Assembly: GCA_025363505.1 (NCBI GenBank)
Contig: JANYDV010000299.1
Span: 1 to 24,552, forward strand
Reading direction: 5' to 3'
Length of the DNA stretch: 24,552 bases
Source: Bacteroidota bacterium
GTDB lineage: Bacteria; Bacteroidota; Ignavibacteria; Palsa-1295
The notes under the pieces were generated by a model that did not search any database, was not told where the DNA came from, and saw only the letters and a program-made list of their open reading frames with translations. This document shows positions 1-8,566 of the stretch, one piece after another (the first letter of the stretch is position 1; every line of letters starts with the position of its first letter). The translations under genes were made by a program, and so were the position numbers.

Positions 1-143
1 TTATTGATATCAATAGTAAAGCAGCGAAAAGTGTATCAACTCGTGCGGCTTCTAAACAATACCCGATCTTTCCATAAGCTCCGATTATTATTGGGACATA
101 TAGTCTTGATTCACTTTATAATGGATGGTATCATTATTACGCA

Positions 144-887
144 TTGTTGATACCCCAAGCAAAGAGAAAAACTTTAAGGTGGGATTTTGCAATTGATGGG
201 TTTATCATGTACATTCTATTGCGTTGTTGGCTTGCAACAACATTATTGAGTATTCCTACTTTACGATATTTTATTAAAGGTTTTAGGAAAAAAGAAGAAA
301 ATTTTATTGGGTATATTACTCTTTTTTTTCTATCGGGTCTGGGTGCAGGTTTTGCAGGCATTCTAAACGAGGGGGGGGCTCACAATGTTTTATTGCCTGC
401 TGCGATTGGTTGCGCGATATTCTTACCTGTAGCAGTGAATCAATTATCAATTAATAAAAGATATGCTACCCCAGCCAAATGGCTTATCCCGATACAACTA
501 CTATTTTTACTATCTAATCCATTTAACGACCCAAGAAATCTTGCTAAAGAATCAGATCGTCTCCATCAAGAAGAATTTCTTGCTTCAATATCTCCTTTAC
601 AGGGTGAAGTCTGGGTTCCCTATCATGGATTTATGCCTCGTAAAATTGGGAAGCAAACTTATGCCGAGCTAAGAGCTTTTGGTGATGTACTGTTAATTGG
701 CGATTCAAACGCGCATCAACTTCAATCTGATCTTGATAGTGCGCTCTCAAATAAAAAGTGGAGCTATATTTTTGATGACTTCCAAGATACCTTTCCAGGT
801 TATAGGCTTATTGAACAAAAATTAAATCTTAATAAGCCCCATGTCTCCGATGAAACCACCATTTTTGTGTTCGTACCACAAAAATAA
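144..887 (+). CDS. C-terminal part of a polytopic membrane protein, glycosyltransferase-like (probably truncated)
   Basis: About four hydrophobic helices are followed by a soluble tail. The pattern of an amphipathic GWYHYY stretch, then helices, a GGAHNVLLPA segment, a DPRN segment and GEVWVPYHGF resembles the C-terminal third of bacterial GT39/GT87-like or PMT-like membrane glycosyltransferases, which use lipid-linked sugars. I recognise the pattern only from memory. The TTG at 144 is the first possible start, but similar sequence (SLDSLYNGWYHYY) is read in the same frame back to about 78, and a TAA lies at 75-77. The true N-terminus is therefore missing, through a frameshift, a decayed gene or an assembly error. 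Frame 1 is open over 1-150 and could be the displaced upstream part. No sugar-donor or catalytic Asp motif is visible in what remains. Confidence 0.55.
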   Translation: MLIPQAKRKTLRWDFAIDGFIMYILLRCWLATTLLSIPTLRYFIKGFRKKEENFIGYITLFFLSGLGAGFAGILNEGGAHNVLLPAAIGCAIFLPVAVNQLSINKRYATPAKWLIPIQLLFLLSNPFNDPRNLAKESDRLHQEEFLASISPLQGEVWVPYHGFMPRKIGKQTYAELRAFGDVLLIGDSNAHQLQSDLDSALSNKKWSYIFDDFQDTFPGYRLIEQKLNLNKPHVSDETTIFVFVPQK

Positions 888-932
888 TTATACCCTTCTC
901 ATTGTTTCGGAGCAATATTGCCTCAGGACGTG

Positions 933-959
933 TTGTAGTTAGTCAACCAATTATATTTC
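933..959 (+). promoter_or_regulatory. Possible Bacteroidota-type promoter for serS
   Basis: A TTG at 933-935 and TATATTTC at 952-959 match the Bacteroidota sigma consensus TTG / TAnnTTTG at all but the last base, but the spacer is only 16 bases. The ATG of serS follows 6 bases after the box, so a transcript from here would be leaderless or nearly so. This rests on pattern matching alone. Confidence 0.25.
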
Positions 960-965
960 TACACC

Positions 966-2246
966 ATGCTTGATATTAAGATCATCCGTGAGCAACCGGA
1001 TGCTGTAAAAGCGGCGTCAGTCGCGAAACGATGCGACGATGTTATTGATATTATACTCGAGCTTGACGGTAAACGTCGCAGCATGATCTCGCGTGTTGAA
1101 GTTTTAAAAAACAAACGCAATACCGTTTCCGAAGAAGTTGCTCGCCTTAAAAAGAATAAAGAAAGTGCTGACGACGTCATAGCGGAGATGAAAGTGGTTA
1201 GCGATGAAATTACCCAACTTGATCTTGGGCTGCGCGTAATCGAAGAAAAATTGTCATCTTTGCTCGATACCATTCCGAACATCCCTCATTCTTCTGTTCC
1301 GCATGGAGAAGATGCAACAAACAATATCGAAACAAAACGTTGGGCTCCTGGAAGTTTGAACAACGCTTTTGAAAAAAGGTCAGGACTAGATCACCTTCAA
1401 GTTGGAGAAAAATATTCGTTGTTTGATTTTCAGCGAGGAGCAAAAATTTCCGGAGCTGGATTTCCGCTCTATATCGGACGTGGGGCTGCACTTGAACGTG
1501 CACTTATTAATTTCATGCTTGACATTCATACATCTTCGCATGGCTATACAGAAGTACTCCCCCCCTTTTTTACAAATGAAGAATCCCTCCGAGGTACTGG
1601 GAATCTTCCCAAATTCCGAGATCAACTTTATTATATGAAAGAAGATAATCTTTTTGCAATTCCGACGGCAGAAGTACCAATCACCAATATATATCGAGAC
1701 GAAACATTAGTTGGCGATCAATTGCCAATTAAGTATTCCGGATTTAGTGCTTGTTTTCGTCGTGAGGCAGGATCTTATGGGAAAGATACCCGTGGTTTCC
1801 TTCGTGTTCATGAATTTAATAAGGTTGAACTTGTAAAATTTGTGACGCCCGAAACAAGTTATGATGAATTTGAGATGCTGACTTCCGATGCCGAGCGGAT
1901 TCTCGAATTACTTGAAATTCCCTATCGTAGGTTATTACTGTGTGATGCAGATACGAGTTTTGCAAGCGCAAAAACCTATGACTTAGAAGTCTGGGCGCCG
2001 ATCGAAGGTAAATTTCTTGAGGCATCAAGTTGCTCAAACTTTGAATCATTTCAAGCACGTAGAGCGAACATTAGATTTAAGCGCGATCCAAAGTCTAAGC
2101 CAGAATTTGTACATACCATAAATGGTAGTGGGCTTGCAACAAGCAGGCTGATGGTTGCATTGCTCGAGAACCACCAGCAAGCTGACGGCTCCATCAAAAT
2201 TCCTGAAGTCTTGCATCGATATTTAACTTTCACCACCATACACTAA
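966..2246 (+). CDS. serS: Serine--tRNA ligase
   Basis: Cytosolic class II aminoacyl-tRNA synthetase that charges tRNA-Ser with serine (and tRNA-Sec where present). Residues 1 to about 110 form the charged, Lys/Glu-rich antiparallel coiled-coil arm that grips the long variable arm of tRNA-Ser. The catalytic core follows: the TAE serine-binding motif at about residues 233-235 (PTAEVPITN), class II motif 2 at about 262-285 (FRREAGS then GFLRVHEF), and motif 3 at about 385 (GSGLATSRLMVALLE). The 426-aa length is normal for the family. The ATG start is preceded by no Shine-Dalgarno sequence. lysA begins 4 bp after the stop, so co-transcription is likely. Identity is secure. Confidence 0.97.
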   Translation: MLDIKIIREQPDAVKAASVAKRCDDVIDIILELDGKRRSMISRVEVLKNKRNTVSEEVARLKKNKESADDVIAEMKVVSDEITQLDLGLRVIEEKLSSLLDTIPNIPHSSVPHGEDATNNIETKRWAPGSLNNAFEKRSGLDHLQVGEKYSLFDFQRGAKISGAGFPLYIGRGAALERALINFMLDIHTSSHGYTEVLPPFFTNEESLRGTGNLPKFRDQLYYMKEDNLFAIPTAEVPITNIYRDETLVGDQLPIKYSGFSACFRREAGSYGKDTRGFLRVHEFNKVELVKFVTPETSYDEFEMLTSDAERILELLEIPYRRLLLCDADTSFASAKTYDLEVWAPIEGKFLEASSCSNFESFQARRANIRFKRDPKSKPEFVHTINGSGLATSRLMVALLENHQQADGSIKIPEVLHRYLTFTTIH

Positions 2247-2250
2247 TCGC

Positions 2251-3555
2251 TTGCAACAATTCCCTTTCTTTTATCAGGAATCAAATACTTCTACGGAAGC
2301 ACTATTTTGTGAAGACTTGGACATTAGTGAAATAACCAACGTATTTGGTACTCCTCTTTTTGTATATTCCAAACAACGTATCCTAGACAATATCAACGCT
2401 TTTAAGAATGCAGCCGACAATACGGGACATCCTTGGAAAATATCCTATGCATTGAAGGCAAATTCGAACATAGAATTATTGAGAATTATATCTGCTCAGG
2501 ATGTCGGAGCTTCCATAGTCAGTGGTGGCGAATTGCGCGCCGCCCTTACAGCAGGATTTCAGCCTGAACAAATTACGTTTGATGGACCAGGAAAAACTGA
2601 TGCTGAAATTGATCTTGCACTTCGTACAAAAATAAAAGCGATTGTCGTTGAAAGCTCACAAGAGTTGGAGGTTGTTCACAGTCAGGCAATTGCACTTGGA
2701 ATTGTGGCACCAGTGTATATTCGCATTAATCCTCATGTTGATGCTAAAACGCACCCGTATATATCTACGGGATTACTCGAAAATAAATTTGGTATAGATA
2801 TTGATCAAGTGCTTGATCTTATTAAAACATTTCATTCTCCCTGGCTAAATATTATTGGACTACACACGCATATTGGCTCACAGATAACTACAATCACCCC
2901 ATTTGTAGAAGCAGCAGAATCAATAAAACATCTTGTCTTAAAACTTAAACAAGAAGCTTCAGTAGATATTAAGTACCTTGATTTAGGTGGTGGGAGAGGA
3001 ATTCAATACCACAATATTATAACTCATCCAAACATCCCTTTTGAGAATAGTACAAACGATGCACTCATTCCTACTCATGAAGAATTCCTCAGTAGCATCG
3101 CTAATGTTTTTAACGGGATGGATATTGAACTTACCGTAGAACCTGGGAGAGCTATTATAGCCGACACGGCTATTCTCGTAAGCAAGGTACTCTATACAAA
3201 ATCTAATACAAAGCGCACTTTTGTTATTGTAGATGCAGCGATGAATGATCTTATTCGACCAAGTTTATATGGCGCTTATCATCAGATAGTGCCAGTATCA
3301 ATTGTTGCGAATCCTGAAATACACCTTGCTAGCGTTGTTGGTCCGATATGTGAAACGGGCGATTTTCTTGCTCTTGATCGTGAACTGCCCATTATTAATA
3401 GATCGGACTTGGTTGCTGTAATGTGTGTAGGTGCATATGGATTCTCTCTCTCATCAAACTACAATCTCCGCCCTAAAGCAGCAGAGGTATTGATTGATGG
3501 AAGTAAGGTGAGAATTATTCGTAAACGGCAGACGATTGAAGATATTTTATTATGA
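2251..3555 (+). CDS. lysA: Diaminopimelate decarboxylase
   Basis: PLP-dependent fold-type III decarboxylase that converts meso-diaminopimelate to L-lysine and CO2, the last lysine step. Seen in sequence: the PLP lysine in YALKAN (K69), HTHIGSQ with H205, the GGGRG phosphate-binding loop, EPGR, the CETGD motif with C367 (active-site Cys from the partner subunit of the dimer) and GAYGFSLSSNYN near the C-terminus. The 434-aa length is typical. A TTG at 2251 is taken as start: an in-frame TAA lies at 2224-2226 and there is no in-frame ATG or GTG before the conserved domain. The 3' end overlaps asd as ATGA. lysA and asd share the aspartate-family pathway, so their pairing makes metabolic sense. 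Confidence 0.95.
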   Translation: MQQFPFFYQESNTSTEALFCEDLDISEITNVFGTPLFVYSKQRILDNINAFKNAADNTGHPWKISYALKANSNIELLRIISAQDVGASIVSGGELRAALTAGFQPEQITFDGPGKTDAEIDLALRTKIKAIVVESSQELEVVHSQAIALGIVAPVYIRINPHVDAKTHPYISTGLLENKFGIDIDQVLDLIKTFHSPWLNIIGLHTHIGSQITTITPFVEAAESIKHLVLKLKQEASVDIKYLDLGGGRGIQYHNIITHPNIPFENSTNDALIPTHEEFLSSIANVFNGMDIELTVEPGRAIIADTAILVSKVLYTKSNTKRTFVIVDAAMNDLIRPSLYGAYHQIVPVSIVANPEIHLASVVGPICETGDFLALDRELPIINRSDLVAVMCVGAYGFSLSSNYNLRPKAAEVLIDGSKVRIIRKRQTIEDILL

Positions 3556-4571
3556 AAAATGAACTAAGACTTGGAGTTGTAGGAGCAACTGGAGCAGTTG
3601 GTCAAGAGATGTTTCGTGTTCTTGAACAAAGGAATTTTCCTTATGCCACGCTTCGAGCATTCGCCAGTTTTCGATCGGTTGGTAAAAAAGTGCAGTGCAA
3701 GAATGAAGAAATTAATGTAGAGCTATTAGAATCAAATATTTTTGCAGATATTGATATTGCCCTCTTTAGTGCTGGTAGTTCGATCACAAAAGAATTTCGT
3801 CATGTAGCAAAAACAGCGGGTTGTTTGATTATAGACAATTCATCTGCTTTTCGAATGGATGACGATGTCCCATTAGTTATCCCTGAGATTAACGGAAATG
3901 ATTGTAAAGATCATAACGGTCTTATTGCGGTACCGAATTGCTCGGCTATTGTAATGTTGATGGCGATCAATCCAATCCAAGCCTTACAACCTATTAAAAG
4001 AATTATTGTTTCTACTTATCAAGCCGTCAGCGGGGCTGGGGCTCAAGCTTTAGCTGAATTCGAGCAACAAACTAAACAAATCGTCGTAGGAGAGGCGCCT
4101 ACGCTAAAAGTACTCCCTTATCAAATTGCATCTAACCTTTTTAGTCACAACACCCCAATTAATGACGAAGGCTATAATGGAGAAGAGTGGAAGTTGATCC
4201 ATGAATCTCAGAAGATTCTTCATTTACCAACGTTATCAATAACTGCGACATGCATTCGTGTACCTGTTCAACGAGCACATAGTGAAAGTATAAATATTGA
4301 ATTTATCTCAGGACGCCCTAGTGTAGAAATGATCAGAAATGTAATTAATGCCGCCCCCGGAGTTAAGCTCGTTGATGACAGTGAACGCAACTATTTCCCT
4401 ATGCCACTTGAAGCAACCGGTGGTGATGATATCCTTATTGGGCGTATCAGGCATGACATCAGCAATCCTAATGCCATTGATCTTTTTGTATGTGGTGACC
4501 AACTTCGTAAAGGAGCTGCGTTGAATGCAGTTCAAATTGCGGAGTTTGTACTGTCAAATAGGTTGTTATAA
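3552..4571 (+). CDS. asd: Aspartate-semialdehyde dehydrogenase
   Basis: Reduces L-aspartyl-4-phosphate with NADPH to aspartate semialdehyde, the branch point for lysine/diaminopimelate, threonine and methionine. An N-terminal Rossmann glycine motif (GATGAVGQEM, residues 10-19) binds NADP. The catalytic cysteine is C130 in PNCSAI. A substrate-binding segment EQQTKQ and the catalytic histidine H243 in RVPVQRAHSE follow. The 339-aa length is normal. Its ATG overlaps the lysA stop (ATGA), which suggests translational coupling. Upstream and downstream aspartate-pathway genes (lysC, dapA, dapB) are not in the window. A 49-bp gap separates it from the heme genes, the largest gap in the run, and a secondary promoter could lie there, although I see no convincing one. 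Confidence 0.95.
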   Translation: MKNELRLGVVGATGAVGQEMFRVLEQRNFPYATLRAFASFRSVGKKVQCKNEEINVELLESNIFADIDIALFSAGSSITKEFRHVAKTAGCLIIDNSSAFRMDDDVPLVIPEINGNDCKDHNGLIAVPNCSAIVMLMAINPIQALQPIKRIIVSTYQAVSGAGAQALAEFEQQTKQIVVGEAPTLKVLPYQIASNLFSHNTPINDEGYNGEEWKLIHESQKILHLPTLSITATCIRVPVQRAHSESINIEFISGRPSVEMIRNVINAAPGVKLVDDSERNYFPMPLEATGGDDILIGRIRHDISNPNAIDLFVCGDQLRKGAALNAVQIAEFVLSNRLL

Positions 4572-4620
4572 ATTAGAATGTTCGCCTTGTTTGAATGTTT
4601 GCAAAAAAAATGCTGTTTAA

Positions 4621-5472
4621 GTGTTGATGTTGACTGTAAGTAGCATATTACAAACCACCTTACTTTTTCTCTATGGACTTCTCGTAAGTTATGGGTTGAC
4701 AATATTTTTCAAACAATTAGTCTCTCAGAAGGCACTATATGTTCTTACGCTATTTACCGGTTTAGTCCATTCTATTTATATTTGCACTTATACCTTAGCA
4801 ATAGGCCATTGTCTTCTTACGACAGCGTCAGAAATTTTTTCACTCATTGCTTTTACGATGCTTGTGACCTATATCTTGGTTGAAGCTCGATTGGATAATA
4901 CATCTGTCGGTACGGGAATAATGATAATGTCTGTTGCATTCTTATTTCAGCTCATATCCTCTATTGCTACCAAACGCGACATCTTCGCTTCGATCAACCC
5001 GATATATCTTGAGGCTTCATTTAACATTCATGTAGCGAGCATTGTCTTTGGCTATGCAGCTTTAACTCTTTCAACCATATACGGTTCTTTGTATCTCATA
5101 CTGTATCGTACAATGCAAAAAAATCAGTTTGGCAAGATGTTTAATGGGTTGCCGAGCTTATCAAAACTTGAGCGCTATGGTCTTAGAGCTTTATTTGTGG
5201 GTTTTATTTTTTTGAGCATCTCAATGGTCTTTGGTGTAGTGTTATTGCATAATAACTTCACTATTGAAGAAACTAGGTCATATTTAAAGGATCCCAAAAC
5301 AATAGCAACGCTGCTCATTTGGTTTGTTTTTGGTCTAACGTTGATTCTTAGGAGTATAATGAAGGTAGAAGGTAAAAGACTAGTATTAATATGGATGACC
5401 GGGTACTTACTGACATTGTTTTCAATGACAATCGTAAATGCTTTTGGAACGGAGTATCATAATTTTTTATAA
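4621..5472 (+). CDS. ccsA: CcsA/HemX-family membrane protein, upstream of hemA
   Basis: A 283-aa integral membrane protein with about eight predicted helices (roughly 8-30, 40-62, 66-87, 95-113, 133-158, 189-210, 226-243, 253-275) and histidines H50, H63, H137 and H210 near helix ends. The layout and the C-terminal DPKTIATLLIWFVFG segment fit the cytochrome c assembly (CcsA/ResC/HemX) family. CcsA moves heme to apocytochromes. HemX, its relative encoded next to hemA in many bacteria, modulates glutamyl-tRNA reductase levels in Bacillus. Its position 3 bp before hemA favours the HemX-like role, but sequence alone cannot separate the two. The start is GTG at 4621 or ATG at 4627. I do not see the tryptophan-rich WWD loop of full CcsA, which also leans towards HemX. 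Confidence 0.8.
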   Translation: MLMLTVSSILQTTLLFLYGLLVSYGLTIFFKQLVSQKALYVLTLFTGLVHSIYICTYTLAIGHCLLTTASEIFSLIAFTMLVTYILVEARLDNTSVGTGIMIMSVAFLFQLISSIATKRDIFASINPIYLEASFNIHVASIVFGYAALTLSTIYGSLYLILYRTMQKNQFGKMFNGLPSLSKLERYGLRALFVGFIFLSISMVFGVVLLHNNFTIEETRSYLKDPKTIATLLIWFVFGLTLILRSIMKVEGKRLVLIWMTGYLLTLFSMTIVNAFGTEYHNFL

Positions 5473-5475
5473 ATA

Positions 5476-6810
5476 ATGCCTTCCAAGCTCATCGCCGTTA
5501 GCATTTCTCATCACTCGGTACCCGTTGAGTATCGCGAGATGGTAGCACTTGCACCAGATGAGATTCGTGGGTTATTGAAGCACTTGAAAGATACTTTTAC
5601 TGACGAATCTCTTGTTATTTCTACTTGCAACCGATCAGAAATATATGTTCGTCCGACAAATGACGTTATTACATCCGAATTTCTTATTGATCTCTTATTA
5701 GAATCAAAGAATGTACCATTGCAAGATCGTGAACTTCTTCGATCTCGTTTTGACCGACTTTCCTATTGTGATGCTATACTACATCTATTTGAGGTTATAT
5801 CCGGTATTGATTCACAGATACTCGGAGATCAACAAATATTTGCACAGGTTAAGGATTCTTTTAGATTGGCAGAGGAAGTCGGGGCTTGTGGTACATTTAT
5901 GACTAAATTAGCTCATGTAGCTTTTCGTGTTGCTAAACGAGTGAGAAATGAAACGACTATCACAAATGGTGCAGGGACAATTAGTTATGCTGCAGTAGAA
6001 TTTGCACGGAAGGTTTATGATGATTTACGAGGAAAAACGGCACTTGTTATTGGCGCGGGTGAAACGGCAGAATTAACCGCATCGTATTTATCTGAACGTC
6101 ATATTGGCACTATCATCATTGCCAATAGGACAATTATGAATGCTGATGAATTAGCCAATAAAATCAGAATTTCTTCGGAAAAATCGGTTAGCATCCGCTC
6201 AATTTCGTTGGAACAGATTCCAGATGTTATGTCGGGGGTTGATATAGTTGTGAGTTCTACCGGCAGTCCTGACTTGGTTATTAAAAAAAACGATATAGAA
6301 TTAGCATTGCAAAAACGTAGTGAACCTAATCCTCTCGTTTTCTTAGATATCGCAGTCCCGCGAGATATTGATCCTTTGATCGGCAAACTACCTAATGTAT
6401 TTCTCAAGGATATTGATGATCTTGCCGACATTATCGATAAAAATTCATCAAAAAAGAAAGAAGAAATCCCAAAAATTAAGTCAATTATTTCTCAGGAATC
6501 CGAAAATTTTCTTGATTTATTTTCCAAACTTGAAGTGGGTCCGACAATTGCAGAACTTCGGAAGCAATTTGAACACATACGACTTGAGGAATTAGATAGG
6601 AACCGGTCTAAGCTCACTGAAAAGGAATATGAATTTTTTGACGAAATGACAAGGAAAATGTTCAACAGGCTGTTGCATACACCGACAGTAATGTTAAAAG
6701 AGCCTAGAACAAGCAAAGACGACCTACAAGCCCGGATTGAAATAGTCCGTAGCCTTTTTGCTCTTGATATTGAGAATAAAAATCCGAAACCCTCCCAAAA
6801 TGACTTATGA
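5476..6810 (+). CDS. hemA: Glutamyl-tRNA reductase
   Basis: First committed enzyme of the C5 tetrapyrrole route: it reduces glutamyl-tRNA(Glu) with NADPH to glutamate-1-semialdehyde. The N-terminal catalytic domain carries STCNRSEIYV with the thioester-forming C51. The central segment GIDSQILGDQQIFAQVKD is a family signature. The NADPH domain begins with GAGETAELTASYL near residue 193 (the usual GAGEMAELTA). The C-terminal part is a long charged helix plus a dimerisation domain ending in a Lys/Asn-rich tail. The 444-aa length is slightly above typical. It starts 3 bp after the ccsA/hemX-like gene and overlaps hemC by four bases. It implies a hemL gene elsewhere in the genome, because none is present here. 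Confidence 0.96.
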   Translation: MPSKLIAVSISHHSVPVEYREMVALAPDEIRGLLKHLKDTFTDESLVISTCNRSEIYVRPTNDVITSEFLIDLLLESKNVPLQDRELLRSRFDRLSYCDAILHLFEVISGIDSQILGDQQIFAQVKDSFRLAEEVGACGTFMTKLAHVAFRVAKRVRNETTITNGAGTISYAAVEFARKVYDDLRGKTALVIGAGETAELTASYLSERHIGTIIIANRTIMNADELANKIRISSEKSVSIRSISLEQIPDVMSGVDIVVSSTGSPDLVIKKNDIELALQKRSEPNPLVFLDIAVPRDIDPLIGKLPNVFLKDIDDLADIIDKNSSKKKEEIPKIKSIISQESENFLDLFSKLEVGPTIAELRKQFEHIRLEELDRNRSKLTEKEYEFFDEMTRKMFNRLLHTPTVMLKEPRTSKDDLQARIEIVRSLFALDIENKNPKPSQNDL

Positions 6811-7754
6811 TAAGCTCACAAACTAAAAGTATAATAATAGGATCAAGAGGGAGTGCTTTGGCACTCTGGCAAAGCAACTATATTAAAGGACGGCTTGAAT
6901 TTTTATACCCTGATATTAGAATCTCTATTCAAATAATAAAGACTACCGGAGATCAAATAGTCGATTCCCCTCTTTCCCTAATTGGCGGCAAAGGTTTATT
7001 TACTGCAGAATTAGATCAAGCCTTGCTTTCTAATCAAGTTGATATAGCAGTGCATAGTCTGAAGGATCTACCAACTGATTGTCATTCAGAACTTATTATT
7101 GCAGCGATTCCCGTACGCGAAGATGCACGTGATGTTTTTGTTGGAAATCATATATCTTCTATTGACGATTTACCCATCGGCGCTACAATTGCGGCGGGGA
7201 GTCTTAGACGAAAAGCACAGCTTTTAGCTTTTCGACCAGACCTAAATATTATTGATATTCGGGGTAATGTACCAACCAGAATAAAGAAATTACGGGAAAG
7301 CAAATGGGATGGTATGGTTTTAGCGGCAGCTGGTCTAAATCGTTTGTCATTGCAAAATGAGATTACAGATTTCATTGAGCCGGAAATTATGATCCCTGCG
7401 CCGGGGCAAGGAGCTCTTGCTATTGAATGTCGCCTCGCTGATCACGAACTAAGTGAGTTGCTGTTTCCATTAAATGATTTTGCTACTCAATTATGTGTTA
7501 CAGCTGAACGAATAGTTCTCGGGGAACTTGGAGGGGGGTGCCAATTACCTTTCGGAGCATTTGCAATAAAAAATGCAGACTCTTACTCAATCTCAGCTTG
7601 TATTGCTGCCCCTGAAGGCACATCACTAATAAAAGCGTCATCCTCTTTTACTAATGACACTCTAAATAATTCATCAAAGGAATTAGCGAATAAACTGCGT
7701 CTTCAAGGTGGAGATGAAATACTCACAAGACTAAACTCTAACTATTACAAATAA
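6807..7754 (+). CDS. hemC: Hydroxymethylbilane synthase (porphobilinogen deaminase)
   Basis: Polymerises four porphobilinogen molecules into the linear tetrapyrrole hydroxymethylbilane in the cytosol. Seen: an N-terminal IIIGSRGSALALWQ segment; AVHSLKDLPT with the catalytic D87; an AAGSLRRKAQ arginine-rich substrate-binding segment; the IDIRGNVPTRIKKL segment; and C245 in GELGGGCQLPFGAFA, the cysteine that carries the dipyrromethane primer. At 315 aa the length is standard. The ATG overlaps the hemA stop (ATGA), so the two are probably translationally coupled. hemB, which makes its substrate, is not in the window. Confidence 0.96.
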   Translation: MISSQTKSIIIGSRGSALALWQSNYIKGRLEFLYPDIRISIQIIKTTGDQIVDSPLSLIGGKGLFTAELDQALLSNQVDIAVHSLKDLPTDCHSELIIAAIPVREDARDVFVGNHISSIDDLPIGATIAAGSLRRKAQLLAFRPDLNIIDIRGNVPTRIKKLRESKWDGMVLAAAGLNRLSLQNEITDFIEPEIMIPAPGQGALAIECRLADHELSELLFPLNDFATQLCVTAERIVLGELGGGCQLPFGAFAIKNADSYSISACIAAPEGTSLIKASSSFTNDTLNNSSKELANKLRLQGGDEILTRLNSNYYK

Positions 7755-7762
7755 TTAGCCTG

Positions 7763-8566
7763 ATGCCATCTGTAATTTTAACACGCCCGCTACAGCGTGC
7801 ACTAATCAATAATACATTTTCTGCATCACTTCGCAACGAAGGAATTGAAGTGATTGAATTGCCGATGATTCAAGTAAATTTTCCAGATGATCAAAGTAAA
7901 CTCGAATCACAAATCCGTAAGCTCGCAGAGGGAGAATTTGATTATTGTATCCTATCAAGCCCTACTGCAGTAGAATTCTTTCACCAAAAAGTTCTTGAGC
8001 TTGATCTTTACAATCCAATTATGTCTGCGGTAGGGTTTGCAACCGTAGGTGAAAAATCTGTGGCAAAATTTGCAGAATTTGGATATCGCGTTGTTATTCC
8101 GCTTCCCCACCAACTTTCTGGGGCTGCTGCTTTACTCTCACAATTAAGGACATTCAATATTTTAGAGGAAAAAGTTTTAATCCTACAGTCTCAATTGGGG
8201 CTTACTGTGCTTACAAGAGCGTTTGAAATGTGTGGTGCAGTTATAACACATGAAATACTCTATGAAACGACAGGACCTACACTTCATGATGCGGCATTAC
8301 TCATTAACTTGCTCGAGGCTGAAGATTCCACTCATCCTGAAGTTATCACTTTTTTCTCACCATCAGCTGTCGAATTTTTTGTCAAGACTGTTTCCCAAAT
8401 GGGTTTGCCACTACGTAAGAATTTACCGGTATTAGCGGCTATCGGAGAAACAACTGCTTTTGAAATTGAGATGCGTCTGAGACGTAAGCCAGATATTATT
8501 GCTCAAAATGCTAATCAAGAATCTCTTGCTCAAGATATAATCAGTTACATAAAACATATTTCATGA
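7763..8566 (+). CDS. hemD: Uroporphyrinogen-III synthase
   Basis: Cyclises hydroxymethylbilane with inversion of ring D to give uroporphyrinogen III. This family is poorly conserved, so the call leans on context together with family hallmarks: an N-terminal ILTRPLQRA; two internally similar lobes, each with an S-x-x-AVEFF segment (CILSSPTAVEFF near residue 72 and ITFFSPSAVEFF near 198); and a C-terminal AAIGETTAFEI segment that matches the usual IG.TTA motif. The 267-aa length is typical. It begins 8 bp after hemC and overlaps hemE by four bases (ATGA), fixing it inside the heme operon in biosynthetic order. Confidence 0.92.
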   Translation: MPSVILTRPLQRALINNTFSASLRNEGIEVIELPMIQVNFPDDQSKLESQIRKLAEGEFDYCILSSPTAVEFFHQKVLELDLYNPIMSAVGFATVGEKSVAKFAEFGYRVVIPLPHQLSGAAALLSQLRTFNILEEKVLILQSQLGLTVLTRAFEMCGAVITHEILYETTGPTLHDAALLINLLEAEDSTHPEVITFFSPSAVEFFVKTVSQMGLPLRKNLPVLAAIGETTAFEIEMRLRRKPDIIAQNANQESLAQDIISYIKHIS

